A DNA stretch of 64,000 nt from Tautonia marina (lineage in GTDB: Bacteria; Planctomycetota; Planctomycetia; Isosphaerales; Isosphaeraceae), in the NCBI RefSeq assembly GCF_009177065.1, contig NZ_WEZF01000003.1, forward strand, positions 62,001 through 126,000, read 5' to 3'. The translations under genes and the position numbers were made by a program. Positions 46,393-55,885 of this stretch are shown piece after piece. The notes under the pieces were generated by a model. It did no database searches, was not told the origin of the DNA, and worked only from the letters and a program-made list of their open reading frames with translations. Within the stretch, counting starts at the first letter, position 1; each line of letters begins with the position of its first letter.

Positions 46393-48081
46393 TTACATCA
46401 TTCCCATTCCACCCATGCCGCCCATTCCACCCATGCCGCCCATTCCACCCATGCCGCCCATTCCATGGTCGTCATGATGGGGGTCGCCACCGGCGGGCTT
46501 CTTCTCTTTCTTCTCGATGATGATCGCTTCGGTCGTCAGCAGGAGGCCTGCAACCGAGGCACCATTTTGAAGCGCGGTGCGAGTGACCTTGGCCGGATCG
46601 ACGACACCGAAGGAGAACAGGTCGCCCCATTCGCCACTCTCGGCGTTGTAACCGAAGTTCGGTTCACTCGAACGGCGAATCTTATTGACGACCACTGATC
46701 CGTCGAGGCCGGCGTTCTCGGCGATGGAGCGGCAAGGCTGCTCAAGGGCTCGGCGGACGATCTGAATTCCGAGGTCCTCGTCACCACCGGTCTTCAGGTC
46801 ATCCAAAATCTTGGCGGCTCGGACCAGGGTGGTGCCGCCACCGGGAACGACGCCCTCCTCAATCGCCGCTCGGGTGGCGTGCAAGGCGTCCTCGACGAGG
46901 GCCTTGCGTTCCTTCATCTCGGTTTCGGTGGCGGCACCGACGTTGATCTTGGCCACGCCACCTGCAAGTTTCGCCAGGCGTTCCTGGAGCTTCTCGCGAT
47001 CGTACTCGGAGTCGGTGGTGCTGATCTCTCGCTTGATCAGTTCGGTGCGTCCCTTGATCGCGTCGGCCGTACCGCGGCCCTCGACGATGGTCGTGTGGTC
47101 ACCACTGAGGATGACCTTGGCTGCCCGTCCGAGGTCGGTCAGCTGAACGCTCTCGAGATCGATTCCGAGATCCTTGAAGATCGCCTTACCACCGGTCAGG
47201 GTGGCAATGTCTTCGAGCATGGCCTTGCGGCGATCTCCGTAGCCCGGAGCCTTGACGGCGGCCACCTGGAGAATGCCTCGAAGCTTATTGACCACCAGCG
47301 TGGCCAGGGCTTCACTCTCGACATCCTCAGCGATCACCAGCAAAGGCTTGTTCGCCCGAGCGATCTGCTCCAGCAGGGGCACGAGTACCCGAGGCGTGCT
47401 GATCTTCTCCTCGTGGATCAGGATGTAAGGGTCTTCAAGGACGACCTCCATCCGGTCCTGGTCGGTGATGAAGTGCGGGCTGAGATAGCCGCGGTCAAAC
47501 TGCATTCCCTCGACGACGTCGACTTCGGTTTCGAAGCCTTTGCCTTCCTCGACGGTAATGACGCCGTCGGTGCCGACCTTCTCGAAGGCGTCGGCCAGGC
47601 GTTCTCCGATGCTGCGATCGTTGTTGGCCGCGATCGTGGCAACCTCGGTGATTTGCTTTTTGTCGCCGCCAACCGACTTGGCACGCGCCTTGACCTCTTC
47701 GACAACCCGCTCGACGGCCTGATCGATGCCTCGCTTCAATGCCATCGGGTCAGCCCCGGCGGCAAGAGCTTTCAAACCTTCCTTGAAAATCGCCTCGGCC
47801 AGCACGGTTGCGGTGGTGGTTCCGTCACCCGCCGCATCCGAGGTCTTGCTTGCGGCTTCCTTGACGAGCTGGGCACCCATGTTCTCATAGGCGTCCGTCA
47901 GCTCAATTTCTTCAGCAACGGTCACACCGTCCTTAGTTACCGTCGGGCTTCCCCAGCCCTTGTCGATGACCGCATTGCGGCCTCGGGGGCCGAGAGTGCT
48001 CCGCACGGCCTTGGCCAGCTTGGATACACCACTCGCCAGCTTCTGGCGTGCTTCTTCGTCGTAAGCCAACAGTTTCGCCAC
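46393..48081 (-). CDS. groEL2: GroEL chaperonin with GGM tail
   Basis: 562 residues from ATG 48081, preceded by GGAGGGAG. Canonical Gro[64 protein letters not shown] and [16 protein letters not shown]. After a Lys-rich stretch ([11 protein letters not shown]) it ends in six Gly-Gly-Met units and GMM. It is the first gene of the groEL-groES-groEL group. No CIRCE inverted repeat (TTAGCACTC/GAGTGCTAA) is visible upstream, so control by HrcA is not supported here. Confidence 0.97.
   Translation of the reverse strand: MAKLLAYDEEARQKLASGVSKLAKAVRSTLGPRGRNAVIDKGWGSPTVTKDGVTVAEEIELTDAYENMGAQLVKEAASKTSDAAGDGTTTATVLAEAIFKEGLKALAAGADPMALKRGIDQAVERVVEEVKARAKSVGGDKKQITEVATIAANNDRSIGERLADAFEKVGTDGVITVEEGKGFETEVDVVEGMQFDRGYLSPHFITDQDRMEVVLEDPYILIHEEKISTPRVLVPLLEQIARANKPLLVIAEDVESEALATLVVNKLRGILQVAAVKAPGYGDRRKAMLEDIATLTGGKAIFKDLGIDLESVQLTDLGRAAKVILSGDHTTIVEGRGTADAIKGRTELIKREISTTDSEYDREKLQERLAKLAGGVAKINVGAATETEMKERKALVEDALHATRAAIEEGVVPGGGTTLVRAAKILDDLKTGGDEDLGIQIVRRALEQPCRSIAENAGLDGSVVVNKIRRSSEPNFGYNAESGEWGDLFSFGVVDPAKVTRTALQNGASVAGLLLTTEAIIIEKKEKKPAGGDPHHDDHGMGGMGGMGGMGGMGGMGGMGMM
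46402..46464 (-). repeat. Short tandem repeat coding the GroEL2 GGM tail
   Basis: An 18-base unit, ATTCCACCCATGCCGCCC on the plus strand, is repeated three times plus partial copies and encodes Gly-Gly-Met units. Repeat number may vary between strains. Confidence 0.8.
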
Positions 48082-48482
48082 GGTCGTCGTCTCCCTCCAG
48101 CGCGGTCGCGCCGACGCGATGTCGCTTGGGCTTCGTCAGTCGTTCGTTGGGGGCGATCCTCCGAAAACCTCTGGCATAGACTTTCCAGCCAGAAGGTCTT
48201 CGTGTTCGACGCGGCAAGTGGCAAGTCGTGTACCATGAAGAGAGATCTTTGTAACTCGTTCGACGATCAAAGTTTACGCACAGCGGCGAGCAGCCCGACG
48301 TCCTGCCAAACTGGCAGTCGTTTTGGCTTCCATGCCATTTCGACGGGAGCTGGAGCCTTGTCGGCGAACGGTCGAGCCGTTGAGATGAAGGCTCGCGAAG
48401 TGAATGGGGTGCCGATCACTCGGTGCCTTACTGTTCGTCTCCGGCGTTCAGCCCTCCAACGCAGTTCCATGAGGCCCGTTCG
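48082..48482. other. Divergent intergenic region between groEL2 and the hydrolase gene
   Basis: About 400 bases. It holds the groEL2 ribosome-binding site (GGAGGGAG, minus strand) next to 48081. I could not identify a convincing promoter or a heat-shock operator. Plus-strand frames open here are antisense leftovers of groEL2. Confidence 0.4.
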
Positions 48483-49394
48483 ATGGGAAAATGCGTCCTC
48501 TTGACCACAATCTTGCTTGTGATCTCTTCAACACCGGGGCTCTTAGCAGCAGAGCCAACGGAGCACCTGCTCTGGCCCGATGGAGCGCCTGGTGCGCTCG
48601 GTTCGGCCCCGGCCGACCAGCCAACGATCATCGTGTACCAGGCTGATCCCTCAGTGGCGACGGGGGCGGCAATCGTGATCTGCCCCGGAGGTGGTTATGG
48701 GGCTCTTGCCATCGATCATGAGGGCCATCAAGTTGCCCAGTGGCTCAACTCAGTTGGAATTACCGGGGTGATTCTCAAGTACCGACTCGGCCCCCGTTAC
48801 CAGCATCCGATTCCATTGACCGACGCCCAGCGCGCCCTGCGAACGGTGAGAGCCAACGCGGATGACTGGGGAGTTGACCCATCTCGTGTTGGAGTGCTGG
48901 GATTCTCTGCGGGAGGGCATCTCGCCTCGACCGTGGGAACCCATTTTGATCTCGGTGATCCTGATGCAAAGGATCCGATTGATCGCCAGAGTAGCCGACC
49001 GGATGTGATGATTCTTGGCTATCCGGTGATCGCCCTGGCGACTGAGTATGCACACGGTGGGTCTCGACGGAATCTCCTCGGTGAGAATCCGCCCGCTGAC
49101 CTGCTGGACTCTCTCTCGAACGAACGTCGGGTGACCCCGGAGACCCCTCCGACGTTCCTCGTACACACGAACGAGGATGAACCGGTTCCTGCCGAAAACA
49201 GTCTGTTGTTCGTCCTCGCCCTACGAAAAGCCGGTGTTCCCGTCGAGTTCCACCTGTTCGAGGCGGGCCGTCATGGTCTAGGCCTGGGAGGAGGACTGCC
49301 CGATCGAGGAATCGGACCTGACGAGGCCTTCGCCGTCTGGCCCGGCCTGTGTGAAACCTGGCTCAAGCGCCGAGGGTTCCTCGACCGGAAGTGA
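48483..49394 (+). CDS. Exported alpha/beta-hydrolase, acetyl-esterase/xylan-esterase-like
   Basis: 303 residues from ATG 48483 with a signal peptide (GKCVLLTTILLVISSTPGLLAAE). The hydrolase core shows the oxyanion region ICPGGGYGALAIDHEG, the nucleophile elbow GFSAGGHLAS, a late acid in TNEDEPVPAENSL and the catalytic His in EAGRHGLGLG. It matches planctomycete carbohydrate esterases of the BD-FAE/acetyl-xylan-esterase type, which deacylate plant or algal polysaccharides. The substrate is inferred. Confidence 0.88.
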   Translation: MGKCVLLTTILLVISSTPGLLAAEPTEHLLWPDGAPGALGSAPADQPTIIVYQADPSVATGAAIVICPGGGYGALAIDHEGHQVAQWLNSVGITGVILKYRLGPRYQHPIPLTDAQRALRTVRANADDWGVDPSRVGVLGFSAGGHLASTVGTHFDLGDPDAKDPIDRQSSRPDVMILGYPVIALATEYAHGGSRRNLLGENPPADLLDSLSNERRVTPETPPTFLVHTNEDEPVPAENSLLFVLALRKAGVPVEFHLFEAGRHGLGLGGGLPDRGIGPDEAFAVWPGLCETWLKRRGFLDRK

Positions 49395-49517
49395 ACCGAT
49401 CGGTCTTGGATCTTCTTGATTTATCTTCGTTTGGTTGCGCAGCGGAAGTCGGAGCCCATCGCATGATCGGCCTTGCGAGTGGCAGTCGCGAGGCCGATTC
49501 TCCGCCTTCGAGGGCTC

Positions 49518-50126
49518 TCAAACCCGCTCGGAGGCTCGAACCAAACGGTTTCGAAGATCTGCCAGTTCCGCGAAGTCTCCTTCGACGAGAACCCTGGCGG
49601 CGATCATCACGGCTGCCACGTGAGAAACCTGGATCCGCGCCTCCATTCGGCAAACCTTCGTAAACCAATCCGCAAAGTCCTCGGTGGAAACGATGATCTC
49701 CTCCGAGGGATCAAGCTTCTGCGGTGCGATTCGGTCGACCCCAACCGCGAGGAAACCAACGACCTCATTATTCTGATTCGCAGGATTTGCCGGATGACGA
49801 CCAAGGAAGTGGAACGTTCCACCGCCGTAGCCGGTTTCTTCAAGAAGCTCCCGACGTGCGGCAGCCTCAACACTGTCATCGTCGGGGTCAACCGTACCGC
49901 TCGGGAGGCTGGTCAAAACCTCGCGGAGTCCATGGCGATACTCCGTCACCAGGACGATGTGGCCTTCGGCGGTCAAGGCAACGACGTTCAACCAGGTGGG
50001 TAACTCGATCACGTGATACGGCGCGATCGGGTACCCTGAAGGCGAACGGCAATCGTCGCTCCGGAGGGTGATCCAACGATCGCGGTAGGTCACGACCGAA
50101 CGTTCGACGCGCCAGGGCTCGATCAT
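49518..50126 (-). CDS. NUDIX hydrolase (ADP-ribose-pyrophosphatase-like)
   Basis: 202 residues from ATG 50126. Begins IEPWRVERSVVTYRDRWITL, as in ADP-sugar pyrophosphatases. The Nudix box is GTVDPDDDSVEAAAR followed by RELLEETGY, in which the interval between the Gly and the REx2EE core is one residue longer than the consensus and Asp replaces the first Glu. The REx2EExGx metal core is intact. It lies 22 bases after aspS on the same strand and is probably co-transcribed. Confidence 0.87.
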   Translation of the reverse strand: MIEPWRVERSVVTYRDRWITLRSDDCRSPSGYPIAPYHVIELPTWLNVVALTAEGHIVLVTEYRHGLREVLTSLPSGTVDPDDDSVEAAARRELLEETGYGGGTFHFLGRHPANPANQNNEVVGFLAVGVDRIAPQKLDPSEEIIVSTEDFADWFTKVCRMEARIQVSHVAAVMIAARVLVEGDFAELADLRNRLVRASERV

Positions 50127-50148
50127 GGTTCGTCGTCCTGACCTCGAC

Positions 50149-51903
50149 TCATCGCGTTCGGATATGCAACTCGCGGAGCTGCTGATCCTCGACCGAGCCT
50201 GGGGCACCGGTCATCAGGTCGGTTCCCCTTGCCGTTTTCGGGAAGGCGATGACATCGCGGATGTTGTCGAGCCCAGCGTAAAGCATCACCATTCGATCGA
50301 AGCCGAATGCGATTCCTCCGTGAGGCGGTGCCCCGTAACGGAGAGCAGACAGCAGGAATCCGAATTTCTCCTCGGCCTCCTCGGAAGAAAGGCCGAGATG
50401 GCGGAAGATAGTTGATTGAATCTTCGGATCGTGACAGCGGATTGTGCCACCGGCCGCTTCTTCTCCGTTGATCACCAAATCGTAAGCCTGGGCACGGACC
50501 TTTAACGGCTCAGATTCGAGCAGATGCAGGTCCTCCGGCAAGGGCATTGTGAACGGATGGTGCTCGGCGACGAAACGGCCGTCCTCCGGATCCCAGGAGA
50601 AGAGCGGAAACCGGACTACCCAGGAGTAGTGGAACGAGGCAGGGTCGTACAGTCCCAAACTTCTTCCGAGGCGATGTCGGAGCGCCGCAAGGCTTGCGGA
50701 AGTCACCTCGCTGGTATCGGCAACAATCAGTAAGAGGTCGCCGGGCTTCGCGTCGAATCGCTCTCGGAACGCAGCCTGGACCTCGGGGGGCAGGAACTTG
50801 GCGGTCGGGCCAGTGAACTGCTCACTCTCCACCTTCAACCAGACAAGCCCCTTGGCGCCATACTCCCCAACAAACGAGGTGAGTGCGTCGAGATCCTTGC
50901 GGCTATGGGATTCGGCAGCCCCGGGAGCACAGATTCCTCGAACTCGTCGCCCATGTTCGACGGTGTCGCGGAAGACCTTGAACTCGGTCTGTGACGCGAG
51001 ATCGGCGAGATCCTTGATCTCCATGCCGAACCGAAGATCAGGCCGGTCGGTGCCGAACCGCTCCATCGCGTCGTGGTAGTCGAGTCGGGGCAAAGGAGTG
51101 GCCAGATCCTCACCGGTAAACTCGACGGCCAGCGCGCGAACAAGCCCCTCCATCGTTTCCAGCACGTCCTCGAACTGGACAAACGACATCTCGATGTCCA
51201 GCTGACTGAACTCTGGCTGTCGATTGGCTCGAAGGTCTTCATCCCGGAAGCATCGGGCAATCTGAAAATACTTATCCATCCCCGCAACCATCAGCAATTG
51301 CTTGTACAGTTGCGGACTTTGCGGTAAGGCGTAAAAGTGGCCGGGATGGACACGGCTCGGGACGAGGAAGTCTCTGGCACCTTCGGGAGTGCTTCGACCA
51401 AGCATGGGGGTTTCGACTTCCCAGAATCCCAGGTCGGTCATCGCCCGCCTCATGGTCTGGGCCAGGCGATGGCGAATCTCGACGATGCGGTGCATCTCGG
51501 GACGGCGGAGGTCGAGGAATCGGTACTTCAACCGAAGTTCTTCGTTGGCCTCACCACCGATCTCGAACGGGGGGGTCTGAGTCGCGTTAAAGACTTCCAG
51601 AGACGAAACTTGCAGTTCGATCTCGCCAGTCTTGAGCTTTGGGTTTTCCTTGCCGGGGAGACGACGACGGACCGTTCCTCGGACACCGATGACCCATTCA
51701 TTCCGCAACGACTGGGCGGCCTCTTGGAGAACCGGGCCTGCCTCTGGTTCGAAGACGACTTGCGTCATCCCGTAACGATCTCGGAGGTCGATAAACACCA
51801 CCCCACCAAAATCGCGATAGGCATTGACCCAGCCGTTGAGAACGACCTCCTGGCCGAGGTGTTCGGCCGTCAATTCACCGCACGAATGGGTCCGCTTGAG
51901 CAT
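50149..51903 (-). CDS. aspS: Aspartyl-tRNA synthetase (bacterial type)
   Basis: 584 residues from ATG 51903 (MLKRTHSCGELTAEHLGQEV). It charges tRNA-Asp (or tRNA-Asx). An N-terminal OB-fold anticodon-binding domain leads to the class II core: FLDLRRPEMHRIVEIRHR, TPEGARDFLVPSR, the QSPQLYKQLLMVAGMDKYFQ segment (below motif 2), ARCFRDEDLRANRQPEFSQ and the final motif 3 GIAFGFDRMVML. The large GAD insertion of bacterial AspRS is present. First gene of an aspS-NUDIX pair with a promoter at 51991-52020. Confidence 0.97.
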   Translation of the reverse strand: MLKRTHSCGELTAEHLGQEVVLNGWVNAYRDFGGVVFIDLRDRYGMTQVVFEPEAGPVLQEAAQSLRNEWVIGVRGTVRRRLPGKENPKLKTGEIELQVSSLEVFNATQTPPFEIGGEANEELRLKYRFLDLRRPEMHRIVEIRHRLAQTMRRAMTDLGFWEVETPMLGRSTPEGARDFLVPSRVHPGHFYALPQSPQLYKQLLMVAGMDKYFQIARCFRDEDLRANRQPEFSQLDIEMSFVQFEDVLETMEGLVRALAVEFTGEDLATPLPRLDYHDAMERFGTDRPDLRFGMEIKDLADLASQTEFKVFRDTVEHGRRVRGICAPGAAESHSRKDLDALTSFVGEYGAKGLVWLKVESEQFTGPTAKFLPPEVQAAFRERFDAKPGDLLLIVADTSEVTSASLAALRHRLGRSLGLYDPASFHYSWVVRFPLFSWDPEDGRFVAEHHPFTMPLPEDLHLLESEPLKVRAQAYDLVINGEEAAGGTIRCHDPKIQSTIFRHLGLSSEEAEEKFGFLLSALRYGAPPHGGIAFGFDRMVMLYAGLDNIRDVIAFPKTARGTDLMTGAPGSVEDQQLRELHIRTR

Positions 51904-51990
51904 GGCCGGCGCAGGTCCTTCGCCATCAAGAACATCATCAGGGACGCCGAATCTCTCGACTCCTCGTCGAGTCGGCGACACACGAGCAAC

Positions 51991-52020
51991 AGACTATTCT
52001 CCAGGGCTTAGGAACGTCAA
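51991..52020 (-). promoter_or_regulatory. Sigma-70-like promoter of aspS
   Basis: Minus-strand TTGACG (52015-52020), 18 bases, then TAGTCT (51991-51996), ending 87 bases before the aspS ATG. A good -35 with an average -10. Confidence 0.4.
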
Positions 52021-52132
52021 GCGTCCGCGAATGGTTCGTCGATCCCACAAGACACGATGACGACCCGGATCGGTGGAAAACGTTCGGGAATCGGTTCTGC
52101 AGGAAGACTTTCCGAGAAGCGTGCTCAGGCGA

Positions 52133-53248
52133 TCACTCGGGGTCGAGGGCATGGAGCGCCTCGTCCACAAAACGTCCATCCACACGGATGGGTTTCCCAT
52201 CAAATGAAACCGTGCCGCCACCAAACTCGGGGGTCTGAATTTGCACCAGGTCCCAATGAATCTTGGATCGATTGCCGTTGTCTGCCTCGTCGTACGCATT
52301 GCCCGGAGTCAGGTGGAAGCTGCCGGCGATTTTTTCATCGAATAGGATGTCACGCATGGGCCGCTGAATCTTCGGGTTGCAACCCAGCGACCACTCGCCG
52401 ATGTACGAGGCTCCCTCGTCGGCCTGGAGGATGCGATTCAGCCGCTCCTCGTCTCCCGCATCGCATGTTGCCTTGCAAATCCTCCCTTTCTGAAATTCCA
52501 GCCGGATGCCGTCATACGCCGACCCCTGATAAATTGTCGGGGCGTTGAATCGAATAAAGCCTTCGACCGACTCCTTGAGCGGGGCAGTGAAAACCTCCCC
52601 ATCCGGAATGTTCATCTCGCCAGCGCAGGGTACGACAGGAATCCCAGCAATTGAAAACCTCAGGTCGGTGTCCGGTCCCGTGATCCTCACCTCTCGGGCG
52701 GCTTCCATCAGCTGGGCGAGCGGCTTGAGGGCTTTTGCCAGCAGCGGATAATCAACATTGCAGGCTTCAAAATAAAAATCTTCGAATGCCTCGGTACTCA
52801 TCCCGGCTTGTTGAGCCATTCCAGGGCCAGGCATTCGGAGGACACACCAGCGCGTCTTCTTGATGCGACGCTCGAAGTGAACGGGAGTCATGAAGTGCTG
52901 GTTGTAGAGATTCATCCGATCGGGAGGAATGTCGGCCAGTTCACTGATGTTCTCCGAGCCGCGCAGGGCGATGTAGGCTTGCACCCGATCCATGCGGAAG
53001 GCCTCGGTCTCGGCCCAGGCTCGGAGTTGAGGCTCGGTTGCCCCCCGAAGCATTTCCCGAAGAATCCTGGAGCGTTTCAGATCGACCAACGCGATTGCGC
53101 CAAGACGCCCAGCCTTGCGGACAAGCAACCGAGGCAGGGTGTCGTCATCGAGATCCACACACTCAACCAGGAGCGTTTCTCCCGGCTGTAACCGCGTCGA
53201 GTGTCGGATCAAGGTGTCTGCGAGCGTCTCCCAGCGCGGATCGGGCAT
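52133..53248 (-). CDS. M29-family metalloaminopeptidase
   Basis: 371 residues, the usual size for aminopeptidase T/M29 enzymes. Typical motifs: LIRHSTRLQPGETLLVE near the start, PCAGEMNIPDGEVFTAPLKE with acidic and aromatic neighbours, ASYIGEWSLGCNP, and AGSFHLTPGNAYDEADNGN followed by SKIHWDLVQI, which supplies late metal ligands. It releases N-terminal residues from peptides. Divergent from the SDR gene downstream in the window. Confidence 0.9.
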   Translation of the reverse strand: MPDPRWETLADTLIRHSTRLQPGETLLVECVDLDDDTLPRLLVRKAGRLGAIALVDLKRSRILREMLRGATEPQLRAWAETEAFRMDRVQAYIALRGSENISELADIPPDRMNLYNQHFMTPVHFERRIKKTRWCVLRMPGPGMAQQAGMSTEAFEDFYFEACNVDYPLLAKALKPLAQLMEAAREVRITGPDTDLRFSIAGIPVVPCAGEMNIPDGEVFTAPLKESVEGFIRFNAPTIYQGSAYDGIRLEFQKGRICKATCDAGDEERLNRILQADEGASYIGEWSLGCNPKIQRPMRDILFDEKIAGSFHLTPGNAYDEADNGNRSKIHWDLVQIQTPEFGGGTVSFDGKPIRVDGRFVDEALHALDPE

Positions 53249-53422
53249 GGGTGGCTCCGGCTTCAGTCGAGGAGGAAAGGTCGAAGACGACCGGGGGATT
53301 GCGAGGAGGGGCGGGCTTGTCTAAGCTGAGGCGCGGCAAGGCCGCGGTCAGGGCTCAGGTCCGACCGACCAGTAACCTCATTGTTCGAGATCAACGCGAG
53401 CGACGCAAGCGGGGGAAGATGA

Positions 53423-54196
53423 ATGGCGGTCAATCCGTTCGACCTGACCGGCAAAGTGGCGATTGTCACCGGGGGCAATGGGGGAATCGGGCTCGGAATG
53501 GCCCGGGGACTCGCTCAAGCCGGTGCTCAGCTCGCCTTGGTCGGCCGTAACCAGGAGAAGACCACCGAGGCCGCTCGGATGCTCGCCGAAGAGACGGGAA
53601 GCCAGGTACTCCCCGTGACTGCCGACGTGTCTCAGGAAGCCGAGTGTGAGCGGATTGCACGCGAAGTCCTCAATCAGTACGGTCGCATCGACATCCTTTT
53701 CAACAACGCCGGAATCAACATTCGCAAGCCTCCTCACGAGTTGACGCTCGACGAGTGGCGGGAAGTCATCGACGTCAACCTCACGAGCGCCTTCCTGCTC
53801 TCCAAAGCGGTTTACCCAGCCATGAAAGCTGTGGGAGGCGGGAAGATCGTCAACATCGGTAGCATGACGTCCATCTTCGGCTCAGGCTTTGCACCAGCCT
53901 ATGCGACCAGCAAGGGAGGGATTGTCCAACTCACCAAAAGCCAGGCATTGGCCTGGGCTTCGGACAATATCCAATGTAACGCGATCCTTCCTGGCTGGTT
54001 TGATACGGAATTGACCAAGAAAGCTCGCGTCGAAATTTCAGGATTGCACGAGCGGGTTCTCGCTCGGATTCCGACAGGACGCTGGGCAAGCCCCAACGAC
54101 ATGGCCGGGACCGCCGTCTGGTTGGCGAGCCCGGCCAGCGATTACGTCACCGGAATTGCGATTCCCGTCGACGGTGGTTATTCCGCGATGCTTTAA
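53423..54196 (+). CDS. Short-chain dehydrogenase/reductase (gluconate/glucose dehydrogenase type)
   Basis: 257 residues from ATG 53423 with GGGGGAAG upstream. A classical SDR: TGGNGGIGLGMARGLAQAGA cofactor loop, NNAGINIRKP, active-site Ser in NIGSMTSIFG, Tyr-x3-Lys in AYATSKGG, and the C-terminal VDGGYSAML. It resembles 2-deoxy-D-gluconate 3-dehydrogenase (KduD) and glucose 1-dehydrogenase, but SDR substrate assignment from sequence alone is unreliable. Confidence 0.9.
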   Translation: MAVNPFDLTGKVAIVTGGNGGIGLGMARGLAQAGAQLALVGRNQEKTTEAARMLAEETGSQVLPVTADVSQEAECERIAREVLNQYGRIDILFNNAGINIRKPPHELTLDEWREVIDVNLTSAFLLSKAVYPAMKAVGGGKIVNIGSMTSIFGSGFAPAYATSKGGIVQLTKSQALAWASDNIQCNAILPGWFDTELTKKARVEISGLHERVLARIPTGRWASPNDMAGTAVWLASPASDYVTGIAIPVDGGYSAML

Positions 54197-54197
54197 T

Positions 54198-54210
54198 CCG
54201 AACGCTTCGG
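54198..54210. terminator. Short hairpin between convergent genes
   Basis: CCGAA-CGC-TTCGG, a 5-bp stem with a 3-base loop, immediately after the SDR stop and before the convergent hypothetical gene's stop. Possibly a shared weak terminator. Confidence 0.3.
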
Positions 54211-54216
54211 GAGGGA

Positions 54217-55602
54217 TCAACGACGGGTTGGCGGTTCAACGGCGTCGGCGGTCTGTTGATCGGCCTCGGCCCTCTTCCCAAGATCAACATCGACCGTGAA
54301 GCCCCGAGCGAGGTTCAGCGAGAACCGGACGGTGACAGCAGACGTATCTCGCTTGGGCTCGTTGGCTGAGGATTCCTCGGTGATGGGCCGGTTCTCGTTC
54401 AGCAACTTTGAATTCGTGCTGACAGCGTATCCCTCATCAACCTGGGCTGACGGTGGAGAAACTGTGACCTGAGGAGAGGGAACCGGCTGACCGTCAACAT
54501 AAGGTCGATAATCGGTTCGTTCGGCGGCTCGATCCTTTTCCGTCCGGGGATCAACCAGTTGACCATCTGTCCCGATCGCAGGTGGTAGAGTCCGACTCGG
54601 CAGCGCCGGGAGAGGCATCGGCTCAGGATTTCCTGGACGAGCCACCTCGACCGCATTCGCGGTGACAATTTCGACCGGAACAATCGGCAGCAATCCCCAG
54701 GGAGTCGCCGCCAGCGCCGAGGGCACCTGGCCAGGCTGGATCGTCACTCGCATCGCATCGGCCGTCGAGGAGCGGGGGGGCTGAGCAACCAGCGTCGGTG
54801 TGGGATCCATTCCAGGTGGCCCTGCGGACACCAACTCTTGCTTTACCTGACGAACCCCGGGATCGGTAGGATGAACCTCGGATGAGGCCTCTGCGGTCCG
54901 CATTGAGATCAGGAGAAGACGCTCTCGGAGTTGAGACTGACCGTCACCCGAGTTTTCGGACTTCACCCCAAGGCTTAACACGAGGCCGTGAGCGGACGGA
55001 AGGAGCCACTCGCCACCCATTTCGCGATGCGTAACTTCGGGAATTTGGACCCGAAAGTTTGCCTGATCCTCCTTACCAATCGTCGCGGTTGTCTCGACTT
55101 CGTGGACGGCGACGACTCGCGTATCCATGACCTCGACCTTCAGCAACACCCCCTCCGGCTGGGGAAGTCCAACCAGGCGAAGTTGCGATCCATCATCAAC
55201 CGGTACAATGACCGGACGAGGCCCCGGCGTCTCGCCGGAGGTTGCGGGAGTTGATTCAGGAAGTTCCGCGTGCACCACGAAATGACGGGTGGAGCATGTT
55301 CCGATGATGGCAGGCATGCCAAAGGAGGCGACCACTGCTGGAGCGTTGACCACCTTCGCCCGAGGCGCGGAGGTGAATTGGCGGCTCATCTCGGCAAGCG
55401 TTTCGAGTTCGGCAACCCAAGCCGAACAGCCTGCACGGTGCCCGCCAAAATGAAGCCGAGTTTGGTAGGCTTCTCGCCAACTGATCGCTTCACAGTCGAT
55501 CTGACGCACCTCGAAGGAGATCATCCCTGCCGGGACCTCGCCGGAGACCGGCGCAGCCGCGGGACCGACGAGGAGGAGTGGGATCGCAAGGAGAACGTTC
55601 AT
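54217..55602 (-). CDS. Secreted protein of unknown function with secretin-like features
   Basis: 461 residues with a signal peptide (MNVLLAIPLLLVGPAAAPVSG). Residues about 80-225 have the order of motifs seen in secretin beta-domains: RAKVVNAPAVVASFGMPAII, a beta-rich middle with VEVMDTRVVAVHEVE, and GGEWLLPSAHGLVLSLGV near the end. The rest is Pro/Thr-rich and ends RFSLNLARGFTVDVDLG. Resemblance to secretins is faint, the N-domains are missing and no pilus or secretion gene is near, so it may be an unrelated or decayed relative. Confidence 0.55.
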   Translation of the reverse strand: MNVLLAIPLLLVGPAAAPVSGEVPAGMISFEVRQIDCEAISWREAYQTRLHFGGHRAGCSAWVAELETLAEMSRQFTSAPRAKVVNAPAVVASFGMPAIIGTCSTRHFVVHAELPESTPATSGETPGPRPVIVPVDDGSQLRLVGLPQPEGVLLKVEVMDTRVVAVHEVETTATIGKEDQANFRVQIPEVTHREMGGEWLLPSAHGLVLSLGVKSENSGDGQSQLRERLLLISMRTAEASSEVHPTDPGVRQVKQELVSAGPPGMDPTPTLVAQPPRSSTADAMRVTIQPGQVPSALAATPWGLLPIVPVEIVTANAVEVARPGNPEPMPLPALPSRTLPPAIGTDGQLVDPRTEKDRAAERTDYRPYVDGQPVPSPQVTVSPPSAQVDEGYAVSTNSKLLNENRPITEESSANEPKRDTSAVTVRFSLNLARGFTVDVDLGKRAEADQQTADAVEPPTRR

Positions 55603-55885
55603 GCAAGAACCCCCTTCCGTGAAGGTCCGAAAGTCCGAAACACCGCGAAGATAGGACAGCGGAACCTAGCACGACTCTGCTTCGTCGTCAATTGCAGGCT
55701 AGCCAGTGTCGGCCAGGCGCCTTCGGACCGAACGGGTTCACCTCGCCGAGAGACGCTCCAGAGAGGTTTCGTTCCTGCACGGAGAGGACGACCACCTTGC
55801 GAGACCGACCTCACAATCAACGGAACATTTAGGCAAAAAGTTTCATCGATATGAAGAAACTTTCAACTCGACCAGGACTGCTCAA

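Noticed and set aside
48082-48482. Search for a CIRCE operator upstream of groEL2
   Set aside because: No TTAGCACTC/GAGTGCTAA-type repeat was found; only scattered short repeats.
46879-48504. A 541-codon open frame on the plus strand, antisense to groEL2
   Set aside because: It mirrors the coding bias of the highly conserved groEL2 on the other strand, has no ribosome-binding site or domain, and is a GC-rich shadow frame.
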